From: Phycisphaera sp.
GTDB lineage: Bacteria > Planctomycetota > Phycisphaerae > Phycisphaerales > UBA1924
NCBI GenBank assembly: GCA_003712165.1
Contig: RHLH01000001.1
Span: 868,001-932,000, forward strand
Length of the DNA: 64,000 nucleotides
Direction of reading: 5' to 3'
Part shown: one piece after another, positions 26,453 to 35,994 of the stretch
Position numbering within the stretch: position 1 is the stretch's first letter
How the letters are laid out: every line of letters starts with the position of its first letter
The notes under the pieces: model-generated
Told to the model about the DNA's origin: nothing
Seen by the model: the letters and a program-made list of their open reading frames with translations, nothing else
The model's database searches: none
Program-made: the position numbers and the translations under genes

Positions 26453-27616
26453 ATGATGAGCAAGAGAGCCAAGAGGCTGGGATATGTTGTTGCGGCTGGT
26501 GCCCCGAGCATGCTTGCGTCGGCGGTTGCGGCGCAGGGTGCAGCTACGGATTTGTTACCCGGCCAAGCGCCGCTGATATTCACGCAGGGGAGGGATGGTG
26601 GTGTGCTTCGTGATGGCACGGTCGCCACGACCGACGAGATCTATTTGTGGGTGCCGGCACTCGATGGCAGCAACAACGTTGATCTTAGTAGCACTGGCCA
26701 GTTCTTCAAGATCTGGGATAGTGGCAGCACGGGGGGGGTTCCGAACAATGTCGCGCTCGGCGGCAACGATGATGAAGACAACGAGATGCGAGGCCTGCAC
26801 TTCGATCCGTCCGGCGGCGGTTCGTTCCTGATCAGCTACGACGACAGCACGACCACGGGCTTCGCAGCAGGGTCGTTTACTGATGGCTCGCTCCTACGTG
26901 TATCGCCGACGGGCCCATTCAGCGGCAGCGGCGCGATGCAGGACTTCGCGATCAGCGCCGAACTGATCGAGGGACCCAATGGGACTGCTGGGAATTTCGC
27001 TGACACGGATCTGTATGGCTTCGCAGAAGCGAATGATGGCACGTTCTATTGGTCGTCGGGTTCGACGACGCTCGACACAACCACAGGCGGGACAGTTTCC
27101 AAGGCTTCCAACGCCTTTGCGCACACCGAGGGGTTCGGCTCGCCAGTCGGCTCGCCTCGAAACATCGGCGATACCTTGCTGTTCGATGGCAACGAAACGC
27201 CCGCGGGCTCCACTTTCCCGGCGTTCATCAACGGCCAGGGTCGTGGCATGGAAGTGCTCGATGATGGCACGATTCTGGTTGGAGTGAGCGATACGTACAA
27301 CTATCCCAACGCCGGGGACACCGGAGTAGATGTGGTCCTCGATCGCTGGGACATCGGCATGTTCGATCCTGCGACGTTCGAGGTCTCGGCACTCTACGAG
27401 GGTGAGCTGTTTTTTCAGACCATTGGTACTAGTACCTCTGAGATGCTCGATTTTGATGTTTTCGATTCACAATTCGAGCTTCAAGCGTTTTACAACATGA
27501 TCGGTGCGAACTCGGACGCGGGCCTTGCGCTTGCCCCCTTTGTTGTACCGGCACCGGGCGTGATGGGACTTGGCGTGTTGGCGTTTGGCGCCACGTTCCG
27601 TCGGCGGAAGCGCTGA
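26453..27616 (+). CDS. Secreted protein with PEP-CTERM-like sorting tail
   Basis: The product has 387 aa. GGGAG seven bases before the ATG at 26453 fixes the start. An N-terminal signal with an Ala-rich core is followed by a beta-rich Gly/Asp body (repeated G-D and F-D-P patterns). The C-terminus reads VPAPGVMGLGVLAFGATFRRRKR-like: a VPAPG motif, hydrophobic helix and Arg cluster, the layout used by exosortase-type sorting signals. It is probably a cell-surface protein. Confidence 0.78.
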   Translation: MMSKRAKRLGYVVAAGAPSMLASAVAAQGAATDLLPGQAPLIFTQGRDGGVLRDGTVATTDEIYLWVPALDGSNNVDLSSTGQFFKIWDSGSTGGVPNNVALGGNDDEDNEMRGLHFDPSGGGSFLISYDDSTTTGFAAGSFTDGSLLRVSPTGPFSGSGAMQDFAISAELIEGPNGTAGNFADTDLYGFAEANDGTFYWSSGSTTLDTTTGGTVSKASNAFAHTEGFGSPVGSPRNIGDTLLFDGNETPAGSTFPAFINGQGRGMEVLDDGTILVGVSDTYNYPNAGDTGVDVVLDRWDIGMFDPATFEVSALYEGELFFQTIGTSTSEMLDFDVFDSQFELQAFYNMIGANSDAGLALAPFVVPAPGVMGLGVLAFGATFRRRKR

Positions 27617-27694
27617 TACTCATGGAACTCGTACGTACAGTCGGGTTAAACGCCCGGCTGTGCGATTCTGGGGCTGGAGGCGGAGCTGGACTCG

Positions 27695-28489
27695 ATGAAG
27701 TGCTTGAGACAGATGCTTTCTTGTTGCCTCTCGCTTTCGGCGAGCGGGTCAGCTGCCGACATGACCTATGGGGTTTCACCGGACGGCGGTGTGTACGCGG
27801 TCGATCTGGATGATGCGCACTCACGGTTGTTGTTCTCTGGCCCGTTCGAGTGGCTCGGCGCAGCTGACAGTGGACGCCCTGGTATTCTGTACGGTGCTGT
27901 CGGGTTTGACAACGGCTTTGAGTCGCTGCATGAGATCGATGTAATCAACCAAACGGTGACTCCGATTGGAGACTGGGGTGGTGCTGAGATACGTGAACTC
28001 GCCTACGACCCAGCCAGGGGGATCCTGTATGGCAGCGAGCAGGACGAACTCTATCTGATCGATCAAAGTACGGGCCGGGCGTCACTCATCGGGCGGTACT
28101 TTGGGCCAAGTTCGATATACGCGATGGCGTATCTCCCGACGCTTGATGTTCTGATCGGCATCGATTTTGCGACGAATCAGCTGTACCACATCTCAACTGA
28201 AACCGGGCGTGCAACGCTCGTCGGAAGCACAGGCGTGGCTCGCATCACGGATCTATGGTTCGATGCGGCAGCCGAACGACTCTATGGCGTGACGAACTTC
28301 GACGGTCACGTGTACTCAATCAGCCCGCAGACCGGTGCGGCGTCGCTGATTGGAACGACCGACACACACCTGACCGGGCTGGGTATCGGAATACCTACGC
28401 CCGGGGCTCTAACGGCTTTGGCTTTCCCACTGGCGGGGTTGGCTTGCCGGCGAACCCGAGAGCGGATTGGAGAGCAAACATGCGGATGA
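27695..28489 (+). CDS. Secreted beta-propeller-like protein with PEP-CTERM-like tail
   Basis: The product has 264 aa. A signal peptide (to about residue 21) precedes repeated propeller-like strands (GVYAVDLDD, LYLIDQSTG, LYHISTETG, VYSISPQTG), each followed by an ATLV/ASLIG-type strand. It ends with IPTPGALTALAFPLAGLACRR, again a short P-T/A-P-G motif, helix and basic end. The stop lies 10 nt inside the next gene, so the two are coupled. Confidence 0.75.
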   Translation: MKCLRQMLSCCLSLSASGSAADMTYGVSPDGGVYAVDLDDAHSRLLFSGPFEWLGAADSGRPGILYGAVGFDNGFESLHEIDVINQTVTPIGDWGGAEIRELAYDPARGILYGSEQDELYLIDQSTGRASLIGRYFGPSSIYAMAYLPTLDVLIGIDFATNQLYHISTETGRATLVGSTGVARITDLWFDAAAERLYGVTNFDGHVYSISPQTGAASLIGTTDTHLTGLGIGIPTPGALTALAFPLAGLACRRTRERIGEQTCG

Positions 28490-29586
28490 ATCAATACACA
28501 ACACTCATCGCCGGTCTTGTCGCGTGCCAAACCACAGCGGTTTGTGCTGCGCAGGATCAGCTCTTGCTCGCAGTGATTGAGTTTGATGGGCTGCCAACGG
28601 GCGTGCGGCTGCTCGATCAGACAAACGGCACTATCTTGGGTGACTTTGTCATCCCGGATTTCCCGAACAACGGCATGCTCAATCCCGTGGAAGCGATAGC
28701 AGCCGGACCGAACCGGACCGTGCTTCTTGGGCAGCCCGGCGGAGATGGTGCCGTGTCCCGATATGACGAGTTCGGGGCGTTCATCGATGTTTTCATCGGT
28801 GGCACGCCTGATCCGAATCCGGTCGACAACATCCGCGGTATGGCTGTCTCGGCCGACGGTCAGTTCCTTTTCACGTCCGACTGGGACGACACCGATGACA
28901 TCCATCGATTCGACCTGAGTGACGGCTCGCCAGTAGGGGGCGACGCCCTTGGTACCTTTATCTTCGGCTCGCAGGCGCCGCCGTTGCTTGATCGGCCACA
29001 GGCGATCGAGGTGTTGTCGAATACCGATCTCTTGGTCGCGGACATCGGGCAAGGGAAGCTGATGCGATACAACAGCACGACCGGTGCGCTGATCGGTGAG
29101 TTCACGGCCGAGAGCGTCGTTGGGACAGTCGGCGATATCGACGAGCAGCCCGATGGCACCGTCGTCACCGCTGAAGACGGGAGCGGCGATCGCATCCGCA
29201 CATACGCAGCAGACGGAACGCTCTTATCAGCGTTCGGGTTCAACGGCCCCGACGGCGTGCATCGGCTGCCAAACGGTGAGTTCCTCGTCACGAGCAGTTC
29301 AACGTTTGGCCAGGGCCGTGGTCTGTTCCGCGTCTCTGCTACGGGTGCGATTGTCGAGACGATCGACGACACACGCAGCTACGGAGCCATCGAATTAGTG
29401 ACGCTGATCGATCCGGTGTGCGTTGCAGACGTCAACGGTGATGGGATGCTGACACCATCCGATTTCACGGCTTGGATCGCGGCATTTAACGCGAGTTCAC
29501 CGGCGTGCGATCAGAACGGCGATGGGCTTTGCACACCCACCGACTTCTCCGCTTGGATAAGCAACTTCAACGCAGGGTGCTCGTGA
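28480..29586 (+). CDS. Secreted NHL/propeller-like protein with GC-type dockerin
   Basis: The product has 368 aa from the ATG at 28480, preceded by GGAGAG and overlapping the preceding gene by 10 nt. After a signal peptide the body has propeller strands (VSRYDEFGAFIDVF, GKLMRYNSTTGALIGEF). The last 55 residues form the dockerin: CVADVNGDGMLTPSDF, then DQNGDGLCTPTDFSAW, two Ca-binding loops flanked by Cys. Such dockerins are thought to anchor proteins to a surface scaffold. Confidence 0.85.
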   Translation: MRMNQYTTLIAGLVACQTTAVCAAQDQLLLAVIEFDGLPTGVRLLDQTNGTILGDFVIPDFPNNGMLNPVEAIAAGPNRTVLLGQPGGDGAVSRYDEFGAFIDVFIGGTPDPNPVDNIRGMAVSADGQFLFTSDWDDTDDIHRFDLSDGSPVGGDALGTFIFGSQAPPLLDRPQAIEVLSNTDLLVADIGQGKLMRYNSTTGALIGEFTAESVVGTVGDIDEQPDGTVVTAEDGSGDRIRTYAADGTLLSAFGFNGPDGVHRLPNGEFLVTSSSTFGQGRGLFRVSATGAIVETIDDTRSYGAIELVTLIDPVCVADVNGDGMLTPSDFTAWIAAFNASSPACDQNGDGLCTPTDFSAWISNFNAGCS

Positions 29587-29601
29587 GATAGGAAGACTCC
29601 G

Positions 29602-31095
29602 ATGGTTGAGATTTTCTTTCCCGTCAGCATCCTCAGTGCAGTTGCTGTCGTTTTTGTCGGCGGCCCAAACGACGTCCCGGCAGCGGACGCTGACCGAGTC
29701 CATGATGGAGCCGTGGCCGGCGATCTGAAGGGCCGGAGCGTGGCGATGCTCGGTGACATCGACGGGGACGGTAAATCTGAGTATGCCGTGGCGTCGCGCG
29801 CAGAACCTCCTGCCGGGTCGGCGGAAGGCCGGGTGACAGTGTACTCCGGTGCAACAGGGCTGGAGGTTGCGGTGCTCAGCGGTGAGAACGCGTTCGATCA
29901 GTTCGGTGCCTCTGTGGCATGCGCGGGCGACGTTGATGATGACGGCCTGCCAGATCTGATTGTCGGCGCGTGGGGCAACGGAGCTGGTGGAACCGGTGCT
30001 GGTCGGGCGTATGTCTATTCGGCTGCAGCGGGCGTGCCGATCTATACGATCACCGGATCCGGTGCAGGGGACAACCTCGGCACCTCTGTTGCTGGTGCGG
30101 GAGATGTGAACAATGACGGGTTCGATGACTTTATTGTTGGGGCTCCGACGAACGACACCGCCGGATCCAACACCGGGCTTGTTCAGGTGTTCTCAGGCTT
30201 CGACGGCTCAGTTTTGCACGCCGTTTCAGGAGCAAACGCCAACGACAGGCTGGGCAACTCGGTCGCGGGTGTTGGCGACATCAACGGGGATGGGCATGAC
30301 GACTTCGTATCCGGCGCACATCTGTTCGATGATGGTGGCCCGGCTTCTGCCAACATGGGGCAGGTGAACGTGTATTCGGGGCTAGACGGGAGCGTCATCT
30401 ATTCACTCACGGGAGAAGAGGATGGCGACAACTTCGGATGGGCGGTCGCGGGAGTGGGCGATATAGATGGCGATCTGGTACCTGATATTGCTATCGGTGC
30501 CCCCCTACACGATGGCCCCGGGATAGCAAACGCCGGGCGAGTGTATCTTGTGTCCGGCGTGACCGGCACAGTGATTCATTCGTTTACTGGTGAAGGGGTA
30601 TCTGACAAACTCGGATTACGTGTTGCATCTGCCGGGGATGTGGATGGCGATGGCTCGGCGGATGTTCTCTCGGGCGCATGGTTCTGGGACGAGAGCGATG
30701 ATCCCTCGGACAACAGAGGGCGGGCATGGATATGGTCCGGCCAGACCGGCGATGTACTGTGCTCGTTCACTGGGGAAGCCGCGGATGATCATCTCGGCCG
30801 GTATATCGCCGGGGGTGATGATGTCAACGGCGATGGCACGCCAGATGTACTCATCGCTGCACGAGATAGTGATTCGGTGGCCACCGATGCCGGTCGGGCG
30901 TACGTCTTCCTGCTTCAACCTGCGGTTTGCGTCGCCGATGTCAACGGTGATGGGGTGTTGACGCCATCCGACTTCACTGCTTGGATCGCGGCGTTCAACA
31001 CGAACTCACCGGAATGCGATCAGAACGACGATGGGCTGTGCACACCCACCGACTTCTCCGCATGGATCACGAACTTCAATGCAGGGTGCCCGTGA
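29602..31095 (+). CDS. FG-GAP repeat protein with GC-type dockerin
   Basis: The product has 497 aa. About seven FG-GAP/integrin-alpha-like repeats (GDIDGDGKSE, GDVDDDGLPDLIVGA, GDVNNDGFDDFIVGAP, GDINGDGHDDFVSGA and more) would build a Ca-binding beta-propeller. The terminal dockerin (DVNGDGVLTPSDF..., DQNDDGLCTPTDF) is nearly identical to that of the preceding gene. It is probably exported and is third in this tandem set. Confidence 0.85.
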   Translation: MVEIFFPVSILSAVAVVFVGGPNDVPAADADRVHDGAVAGDLKGRSVAMLGDIDGDGKSEYAVASRAEPPAGSAEGRVTVYSGATGLEVAVLSGENAFDQFGASVACAGDVDDDGLPDLIVGAWGNGAGGTGAGRAYVYSAAAGVPIYTITGSGAGDNLGTSVAGAGDVNNDGFDDFIVGAPTNDTAGSNTGLVQVFSGFDGSVLHAVSGANANDRLGNSVAGVGDINGDGHDDFVSGAHLFDDGGPASANMGQVNVYSGLDGSVIYSLTGEEDGDNFGWAVAGVGDIDGDLVPDIAIGAPLHDGPGIANAGRVYLVSGVTGTVIHSFTGEGVSDKLGLRVASAGDVDGDGSADVLSGAWFWDESDDPSDNRGRAWIWSGQTGDVLCSFTGEAADDHLGRYIAGGDDVNGDGTPDVLIAARDSDSVATDAGRAYVFLLQPAVCVADVNGDGVLTPSDFTAWIAAFNTNSPECDQNDDGLCTPTDFSAWITNFNAGCP

Positions 31096-31120
31096 TTAAT
31101 TCTCATCCCAGGATGGTGTC

Positions 31121-33805
31121 ATGTTGACGGTATGCAGCAAATGGTGTTGTGTGGGGGTGTTGCTGGCCACGGGTGCAGCAGCGCAGCCAACAGATATTCT
31201 TGTGATCGATGCAGACGGCAGAAACAGCCCTGCGGGTACCGGACTCCCGGCCCAGGTGCTTGTCACTTCCGCAGGGTACGAGATCACCCGTGTTGTGGAG
31301 AGCGGCGATGAGCCCCCGGGTCGTGCTGGGGCAGTGTTTGGCCGGCTCCGCGATGTGTCTCTTAACAGCACCGGGGAGGTCGTCTTTCGGGGCGACTACT
31401 CTGGGGTATCTTCGGGCAATCAGGGAATCTACGTATACCGTAACGGATCGCTTGAGCGGGTTCTCGATGATGGGTTCGACTTCTCGCCTCCAGGTCAAGG
31501 CGGCGCCGTGTCTTACACAGGGTTTGGCCCACCAGTTGTCAACGACAAGGGGCATGTTGGGTTCACTGCTAATTTCAGCTTTGGCGATGGCAACGAGGGG
31601 CTCTACATCTGGCGCAACGAGACGGTCGAGCGGATATTTGACAACAATCCCCTCGCGGGTGTCCCCTCGCAGCCTCCAGGCACATCGTGGTCTTCGTTCC
31701 CATTTACGGCCGGCATCAGTTCGATCATGAGTGGTCATGACTATGCCGCTACGATCGCGAGGTTCCATGACCAAGCGTTCGTGGAGTATCGGAGCATTGT
31801 CATCGGTACACCCGCTTCGGGCGCAGTCATGGCTGCGAATACACTGGAGTCAGTTCCTCCGGAGCAACCCGCGAACGCTCGCTTCACAGAGTTCAATACC
31901 TTCATGGTGACTGCGAATGGCGATGAAGTGGTGTTTATCGCTTCATACACTGGTGGTGCCGGCACAGCTGGTGTCTATCGGTACTCAGTGAGCACGGGAT
32001 CATTGACCCGTATCGCAGATGGTTCACTGGGGCCGGCCGGACAGCTTGGCTCGGCTTTCACGTCATTCGATCAATTCCCATCGGCAAACGAGAGTGGGGA
32101 CGTATTTTACGGAGCCACCGTGACTGGGGGAGCAGCGTCACGAGGGTTGTTCCGAGGGGACGGCACCGCATCTCCTGAGACTGTCATTGATACTTCGGGG
32201 GCCTTTGCCGTGCCCGGACACCCGACTAAGAGCTTCACACTCTTCGGCCCACCTGTCGCGAACGCAGCAGGTGATGTCGTGTTCGTTGGAGAGTTTGGGG
32301 CCGGCGCGGATGATGTTGGTTTGTTTGTTCGTTCTGGTGGGGTAACAAGCCGTGTCATGGATCTCGCTGATCCGGTCCCCGGGCAGCCGGGAGCATCGTT
32401 CTCGTTTCTCGGTAGTCCGAGTATCAATGCTTCCGGGCATGTTGCGTTTACTGCGCGGTATACCGGTGGGGCGGGTACTGAGGGTGTCTACATCTGGGAT
32501 GGAGTGGAACTCGGCCGCATTGTTGATGAATCGCAGGATCTGTTTGGACGTAAGCCGACCAACCTCGACATGATGCTCGGCATCGGCGGCTCGGGAGGGC
32601 AGGATGGTAAGGGACGGGCGTTGAATGACGCCGGGCAGATATCCTTCCGGGCGACATTCGGCGACGGCTCTCACGGGGTCTATCTCGCATCACCGGCTGT
32701 CGGCTGTGGGCCGGACTACGGGATCGCGCTGTCAGCGATCGGATTCCCGGACAATATGCCTGATTCAAACGGCTATGGTGCGGTCGCGCGTGAATACCGC
32801 ATCGGAACGTACGAAGTTACAAACACGGAGTATGTCGAGTTTCTCAACGCCGTGGCGGCGAGCGATCCTAATGAGTTGTACACGAGTGTAATGACAACAA
32901 GCCTTCGTGGGGGGATACTCAGGACTGGTGAGCCCGGCAGCTACATGTACAGCGTCAAGCCCAACTTTGCAGACAAACCCGCGAGCGGTTTCAGCTGGCT
33001 CTCCGCAGCGCGGTACTGCAACTGGTTGCACAACGGCAAGCGGGTGGGGTCACAGGGCCCGTTGACGACTGAGACAGGCGCCTACAACATGGGCAGGCCG
33101 ATTGAACAGATCGTCCGCCTGCCCGGTGCGCGGTGGTTCCTGCCATCTGAGAACGAGTGGTACAAGGCCGCCTACTTCGATCCGGGTTCTGGAGCCGGCG
33201 GGAATTCCTACTACTGGATGTATCCGACATCCGCGGACACGATTCCGGTTCAGGCGCGTTCAGATTCGCTGGGTACTGTCGTGAATCCAGGCGCGAACGT
33301 CGCGAATTACGCCCGGGGCGTCGATTGGAACGGCACGGATTGCGATGATCCAAGTGTTCCTTGCGGCAACGTCTCGGCCGTGGGCAGTGCCGGATCAACA
33401 AGCCCTTTGGGTTGCTTCGACATGGGCGGAAACATATACGAGTGGACCGATACGCCGGGCCGGACCATCCCCGCTAACCCGCCGTCGATCCCCGAGCCAC
33501 TTCCAACACGCGTTGCAAGGGGGGGCGATTTCGCCAACTCCGGCGTGCTCCTGGGCTCGAACCTTGGGATCGATGTGAACCTGCGGGCGGGTGCGGCCAA
33601 TTTCGGGATGCGTGTTGCGACGGTCGCGTGCGAGCCGTGCCTTGCGGATGTGAATCACGACGGCATGCTCGACCCGTCTGACTTCACGGCCTGGATCGCT
33701 GCATACACTGCCGGTGCAACTGAATGTGATCAGAACGGCGATGGCGTTTGCACGCCGGCTGATTTCAGTTCTTGGATTGCAAATTACAACAACGGATGTC
33801 CGTAG
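31121..33805 (+). CDS. Secreted repeat protein with formylglycine-enzyme-like domain and dockerin
   Basis: The product has 894 aa. A signal peptide is followed by repeated beta modules over residues about 30-525 (PGQxGAxFxxF, GxVxFxxxYxGG units of about 65 residues). A FGE/sulfatase-modifying-factor (C-type-lectin-like) domain follows at about 540-835: YEVTNTEYVEFLN, ARYCNWLHNG, WFLPSENEWYKAAY, GCFDMGGNIYEW, RGGDFANSG. A terminal dockerin (DVNHDGMLDPSDF, DQNGDGVCTPADF) ends the protein. Catalytic formylglycine cysteines are not obvious, so a binding role is more likely than oxidation. Confidence 0.85.
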   Translation: MLTVCSKWCCVGVLLATGAAAQPTDILVIDADGRNSPAGTGLPAQVLVTSAGYEITRVVESGDEPPGRAGAVFGRLRDVSLNSTGEVVFRGDYSGVSSGNQGIYVYRNGSLERVLDDGFDFSPPGQGGAVSYTGFGPPVVNDKGHVGFTANFSFGDGNEGLYIWRNETVERIFDNNPLAGVPSQPPGTSWSSFPFTAGISSIMSGHDYAATIARFHDQAFVEYRSIVIGTPASGAVMAANTLESVPPEQPANARFTEFNTFMVTANGDEVVFIASYTGGAGTAGVYRYSVSTGSLTRIADGSLGPAGQLGSAFTSFDQFPSANESGDVFYGATVTGGAASRGLFRGDGTASPETVIDTSGAFAVPGHPTKSFTLFGPPVANAAGDVVFVGEFGAGADDVGLFVRSGGVTSRVMDLADPVPGQPGASFSFLGSPSINASGHVAFTARYTGGAGTEGVYIWDGVELGRIVDESQDLFGRKPTNLDMMLGIGGSGGQDGKGRALNDAGQISFRATFGDGSHGVYLASPAVGCGPDYGIALSAIGFPDNMPDSNGYGAVAREYRIGTYEVTNTEYVEFLNAVAASDPNELYTSVMTTSLRGGILRTGEPGSYMYSVKPNFADKPASGFSWLSAARYCNWLHNGKRVGSQGPLTTETGAYNMGRPIEQIVRLPGARWFLPSENEWYKAAYFDPGSGAGGNSYYWMYPTSADTIPVQARSDSLGTVVNPGANVANYARGVDWNGTDCDDPSVPCGNVSAVGSAGSTSPLGCFDMGGNIYEWTDTPGRTIPANPPSIPEPLPTRVARGGDFANSGVLLGSNLGIDVNLRAGAANFGMRVATVACEPCLADVNHDGMLDPSDFTAWIAAYTAGATECDQNGDGVCTPADFSSWIANYNNGCP

Positions 33806-33837
33806 CCGCCGCGAGAAGCTGCCGGTGTTTGTTTCAC

Positions 33838-33985
33838 ACTGACCTCGCTTGGATGGAGGTGCTTGGAGCAAACACAGACATCAGTGATATGGCGATATCT
33901 GAGTGAAGCGAGTAGGCAACGGCGAGAGCACGGCGCCTGCTTTTCTGCGTGCTACACCGTTGGCTCGTCCGCTACTCTAGTCCAC
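33838..33985 (+). mobile_element. Decayed 3' tail of the resident element (copy B)
   Basis: CTTGGATGGAGGTGCTTGGAGC and, further on, CTACACCGTTGGCTCGTCCG match the tail of copies C (39.3 kb) and E (56.1 kb), including the peptide relic LHxWLVRYS. It lies between the dockerin gene and the end of the kinase gene. Confidence 0.55.
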
Positions 33986-34023
33986 TTGAGCACGGCGATA
34001 GCCCAGGTGACATGTGTATCTAT

Positions 34024-35994
34024 CTATTCGCCGTACTCTCGATCTAGTGCCGCATGCAATTCAGCGTGATCCATCATTTTCTCAGAGCTGAGCCAGTGTG
34101 CGGCCCTCGACGCGAGACGAACCCTGGGATCTCTGCGAGCTGAACGCTCCAGCCCTGAAGGATTGAACAGTCCTTTGGAATTAAGAAACTCAGATAATGT
34201 TGCCAAATGAAGATCCATGTCCAACCGAGCGTAATCGGTTTTCTTGACTTGCTCCATAACAGCCTCTTTTACTGCAAGAACTGCAAGGAAGATATCGATC
34301 TGCTCAGCATCCTCTGCAGTTAGAAGGTTTGAATTAGTTAGTGCATGATACTGCTCATCTATGAGCACGCCTATATCCGGGTGTCGCTCTCTAGAGTGCA
34401 GCATCCGAAAGATTAGTTGCTCTCTGACAAGGATACTGTCAATAGAGTTTTCAGGCAGCGAATCATGGAGTGCCAAGAGCTGAGCGATTTCCGTTTCAAT
34501 ATCTGGAGCCACCGTTCTTGCCCAGTCAAATGCGCCTGTGTCGTCGATTGAGTTGGCAAGAGCATAGCGACTTGCTAAATCGAATATACTGGAACGGTCG
34601 CTGAACGCTGGATTAAATCGCTCATGCCATACTGATACATTGCTCGCGGCAGTCCTACGAGCAGATTCATAAACCCATCCTTTCCAAGCGTGCGCTCCGC
34701 CGATGACGCCGATCACGAGGAACAGAATTAGTGCAACTGCAGCTGTAGACATGACTGGTCGTCTGATGCTGTGAAGTAGCATCTTATGTGGTAAACGATC
34801 GATACCAGTGATTGGCTGATCTGTAAGCCAAGCGTCAAGGCGGTTCGCAAACTCAATCGCAGAAGAGGTGCGGTGAGCGGGCGATGGAGCAGTAGCGTCG
34901 TTGATAATCGTGTTGAGCCTATATTTGCCGAAACGTGATTTATATGTGATATTAGACGAAGCTGAAGGCTGTCTACTAATTAGAGATCCAGTGATAAGGT
35001 AGTGAAGCATAGAGGCCAGTGAGTACACATCAGACTGGATAGTGGGGTGGGCACCTGCCCACACTTCTGGCGCCATGAATGCAAGGTTGCCAGCATCTGA
35101 GTATGAACTGTTGTCTTGTACCGGCGCACGGCCGAGCTTGAGCGATTTAGATGTACCAAAATCAGATACCTTTGGCACAAGATGCTCATTGTCTTCTGCT
35201 ACTCCGAAGAGCAGTATGTTGTCTGGTTTTATATCACCGTGCACTACGCCCATTGAATGAGCTGCATGGAGACCAAGTGCTACATCACGAATCAGACGGA
35301 CTATTTGTCGATATTCCCTTACTTGTAAATCATGAAGAGATCCGATGCATGAGTATTCCATGGCAACGTACTGTTGCCTATCGTTAATTGTGCCTCGGTC
35401 GAACACCTGCACGACATTCGGATGTCCTGCGATCGAAGCCAACACGCCTTCAGAGTGCAATTGATCTGGTCGTAGACTGTTCGAATCGAAGATCTTGATC
35501 GCAACCAGGGAAGTGTGATGAGCATCACTCATTTTCCGGTCGACAGCCTTGTAGATAACAGCGGTCGATCCTCTGCCGCATGCCTCTACGATTTCGTAAC
35601 GTGGGAGTCCATTATCGTCGATAGGTCCAATTCTATGGCCTATACCAAGGGTAATCGTCTCTGGTACTTCATCTTGCGATGAATCTAGTATCAGCGATAA
35701 GCATCCCGCTCGACGAATTGCTGATGCATAATGTGGGTGCCTGCTAGCTATCGCTTCAGTTGCAGTACTTACATCTGTCCCATCTCTGCACACGTAGTCA
35801 ATTGCGTGTTCGATAACTGCGTCTAGTAGTACAGGGTTGTCACGAGCTTCGGGAAAGGCATCCAGCAACTCGTTGAGTGATACTGCTTGTTCCGCCGACG
35901 TGAGTGATTCTACATGGTGTGACAGATTCAATAATGTCTCTGCTTCGTCTTGACAACGTGAATCAAGAAAAGTAAATCGTTCTGTAGAGATCAT
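34024..35994 (-). CDS. Membrane Ser/Thr protein kinase (planctomycete type)
   Basis: The product has 656 aa. The kinase domain covers about 130-400: GRGSTAVIYKAV (Gly loop), VAIKIF (Lys), VVHGDIKPDNILLFG (catalytic loop, HGD instead of HRD), SDFGTSK and FMAPEVWAGAHPTIQSDVYS. A transmembrane helix at about 418-442 is followed by an extracytoplasmic helical domain. Its start overlaps the sigma-factor stop by 4 nt (ATGA). Base composition is clearly more AT-rich than the flanks, and serves to mark an island. It is expected to phosphorylate or be regulated with the sigma factor. Confidence 0.9.
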   Translation of the reverse strand: MISTERFTFLDSRCQDEAETLLNLSHHVESLTSAEQAVSLNELLDAFPEARDNPVLLDAVIEHAIDYVCRDGTDVSTATEAIASRHPHYASAIRRAGCLSLILDSSQDEVPETITLGIGHRIGPIDDNGLPRYEIVEACGRGSTAVIYKAVDRKMSDAHHTSLVAIKIFDSNSLRPDQLHSEGVLASIAGHPNVVQVFDRGTINDRQQYVAMEYSCIGSLHDLQVREYRQIVRLIRDVALGLHAAHSMGVVHGDIKPDNILLFGVAEDNEHLVPKVSDFGTSKSLKLGRAPVQDNSSYSDAGNLAFMAPEVWAGAHPTIQSDVYSLASMLHYLITGSLISRQPSASSNITYKSRFGKYRLNTIINDATAPSPAHRTSSAIEFANRLDAWLTDQPITGIDRLPHKMLLHSIRRPVMSTAAVALILFLVIGVIGGAHAWKGWVYESARRTAASNVSVWHERFNPAFSDRSSIFDLASRYALANSIDDTGAFDWARTVAPDIETEIAQLLALHDSLPENSIDSILVREQLIFRMLHSRERHPDIGVLIDEQYHALTNSNLLTAEDAEQIDIFLAVLAVKEAVMEQVKKTDYARLDMDLHLATLSEFLNSKGLFNPSGLERSARRDPRVRLASRAAHWLSSEKMMDHAELHAALDREYGE

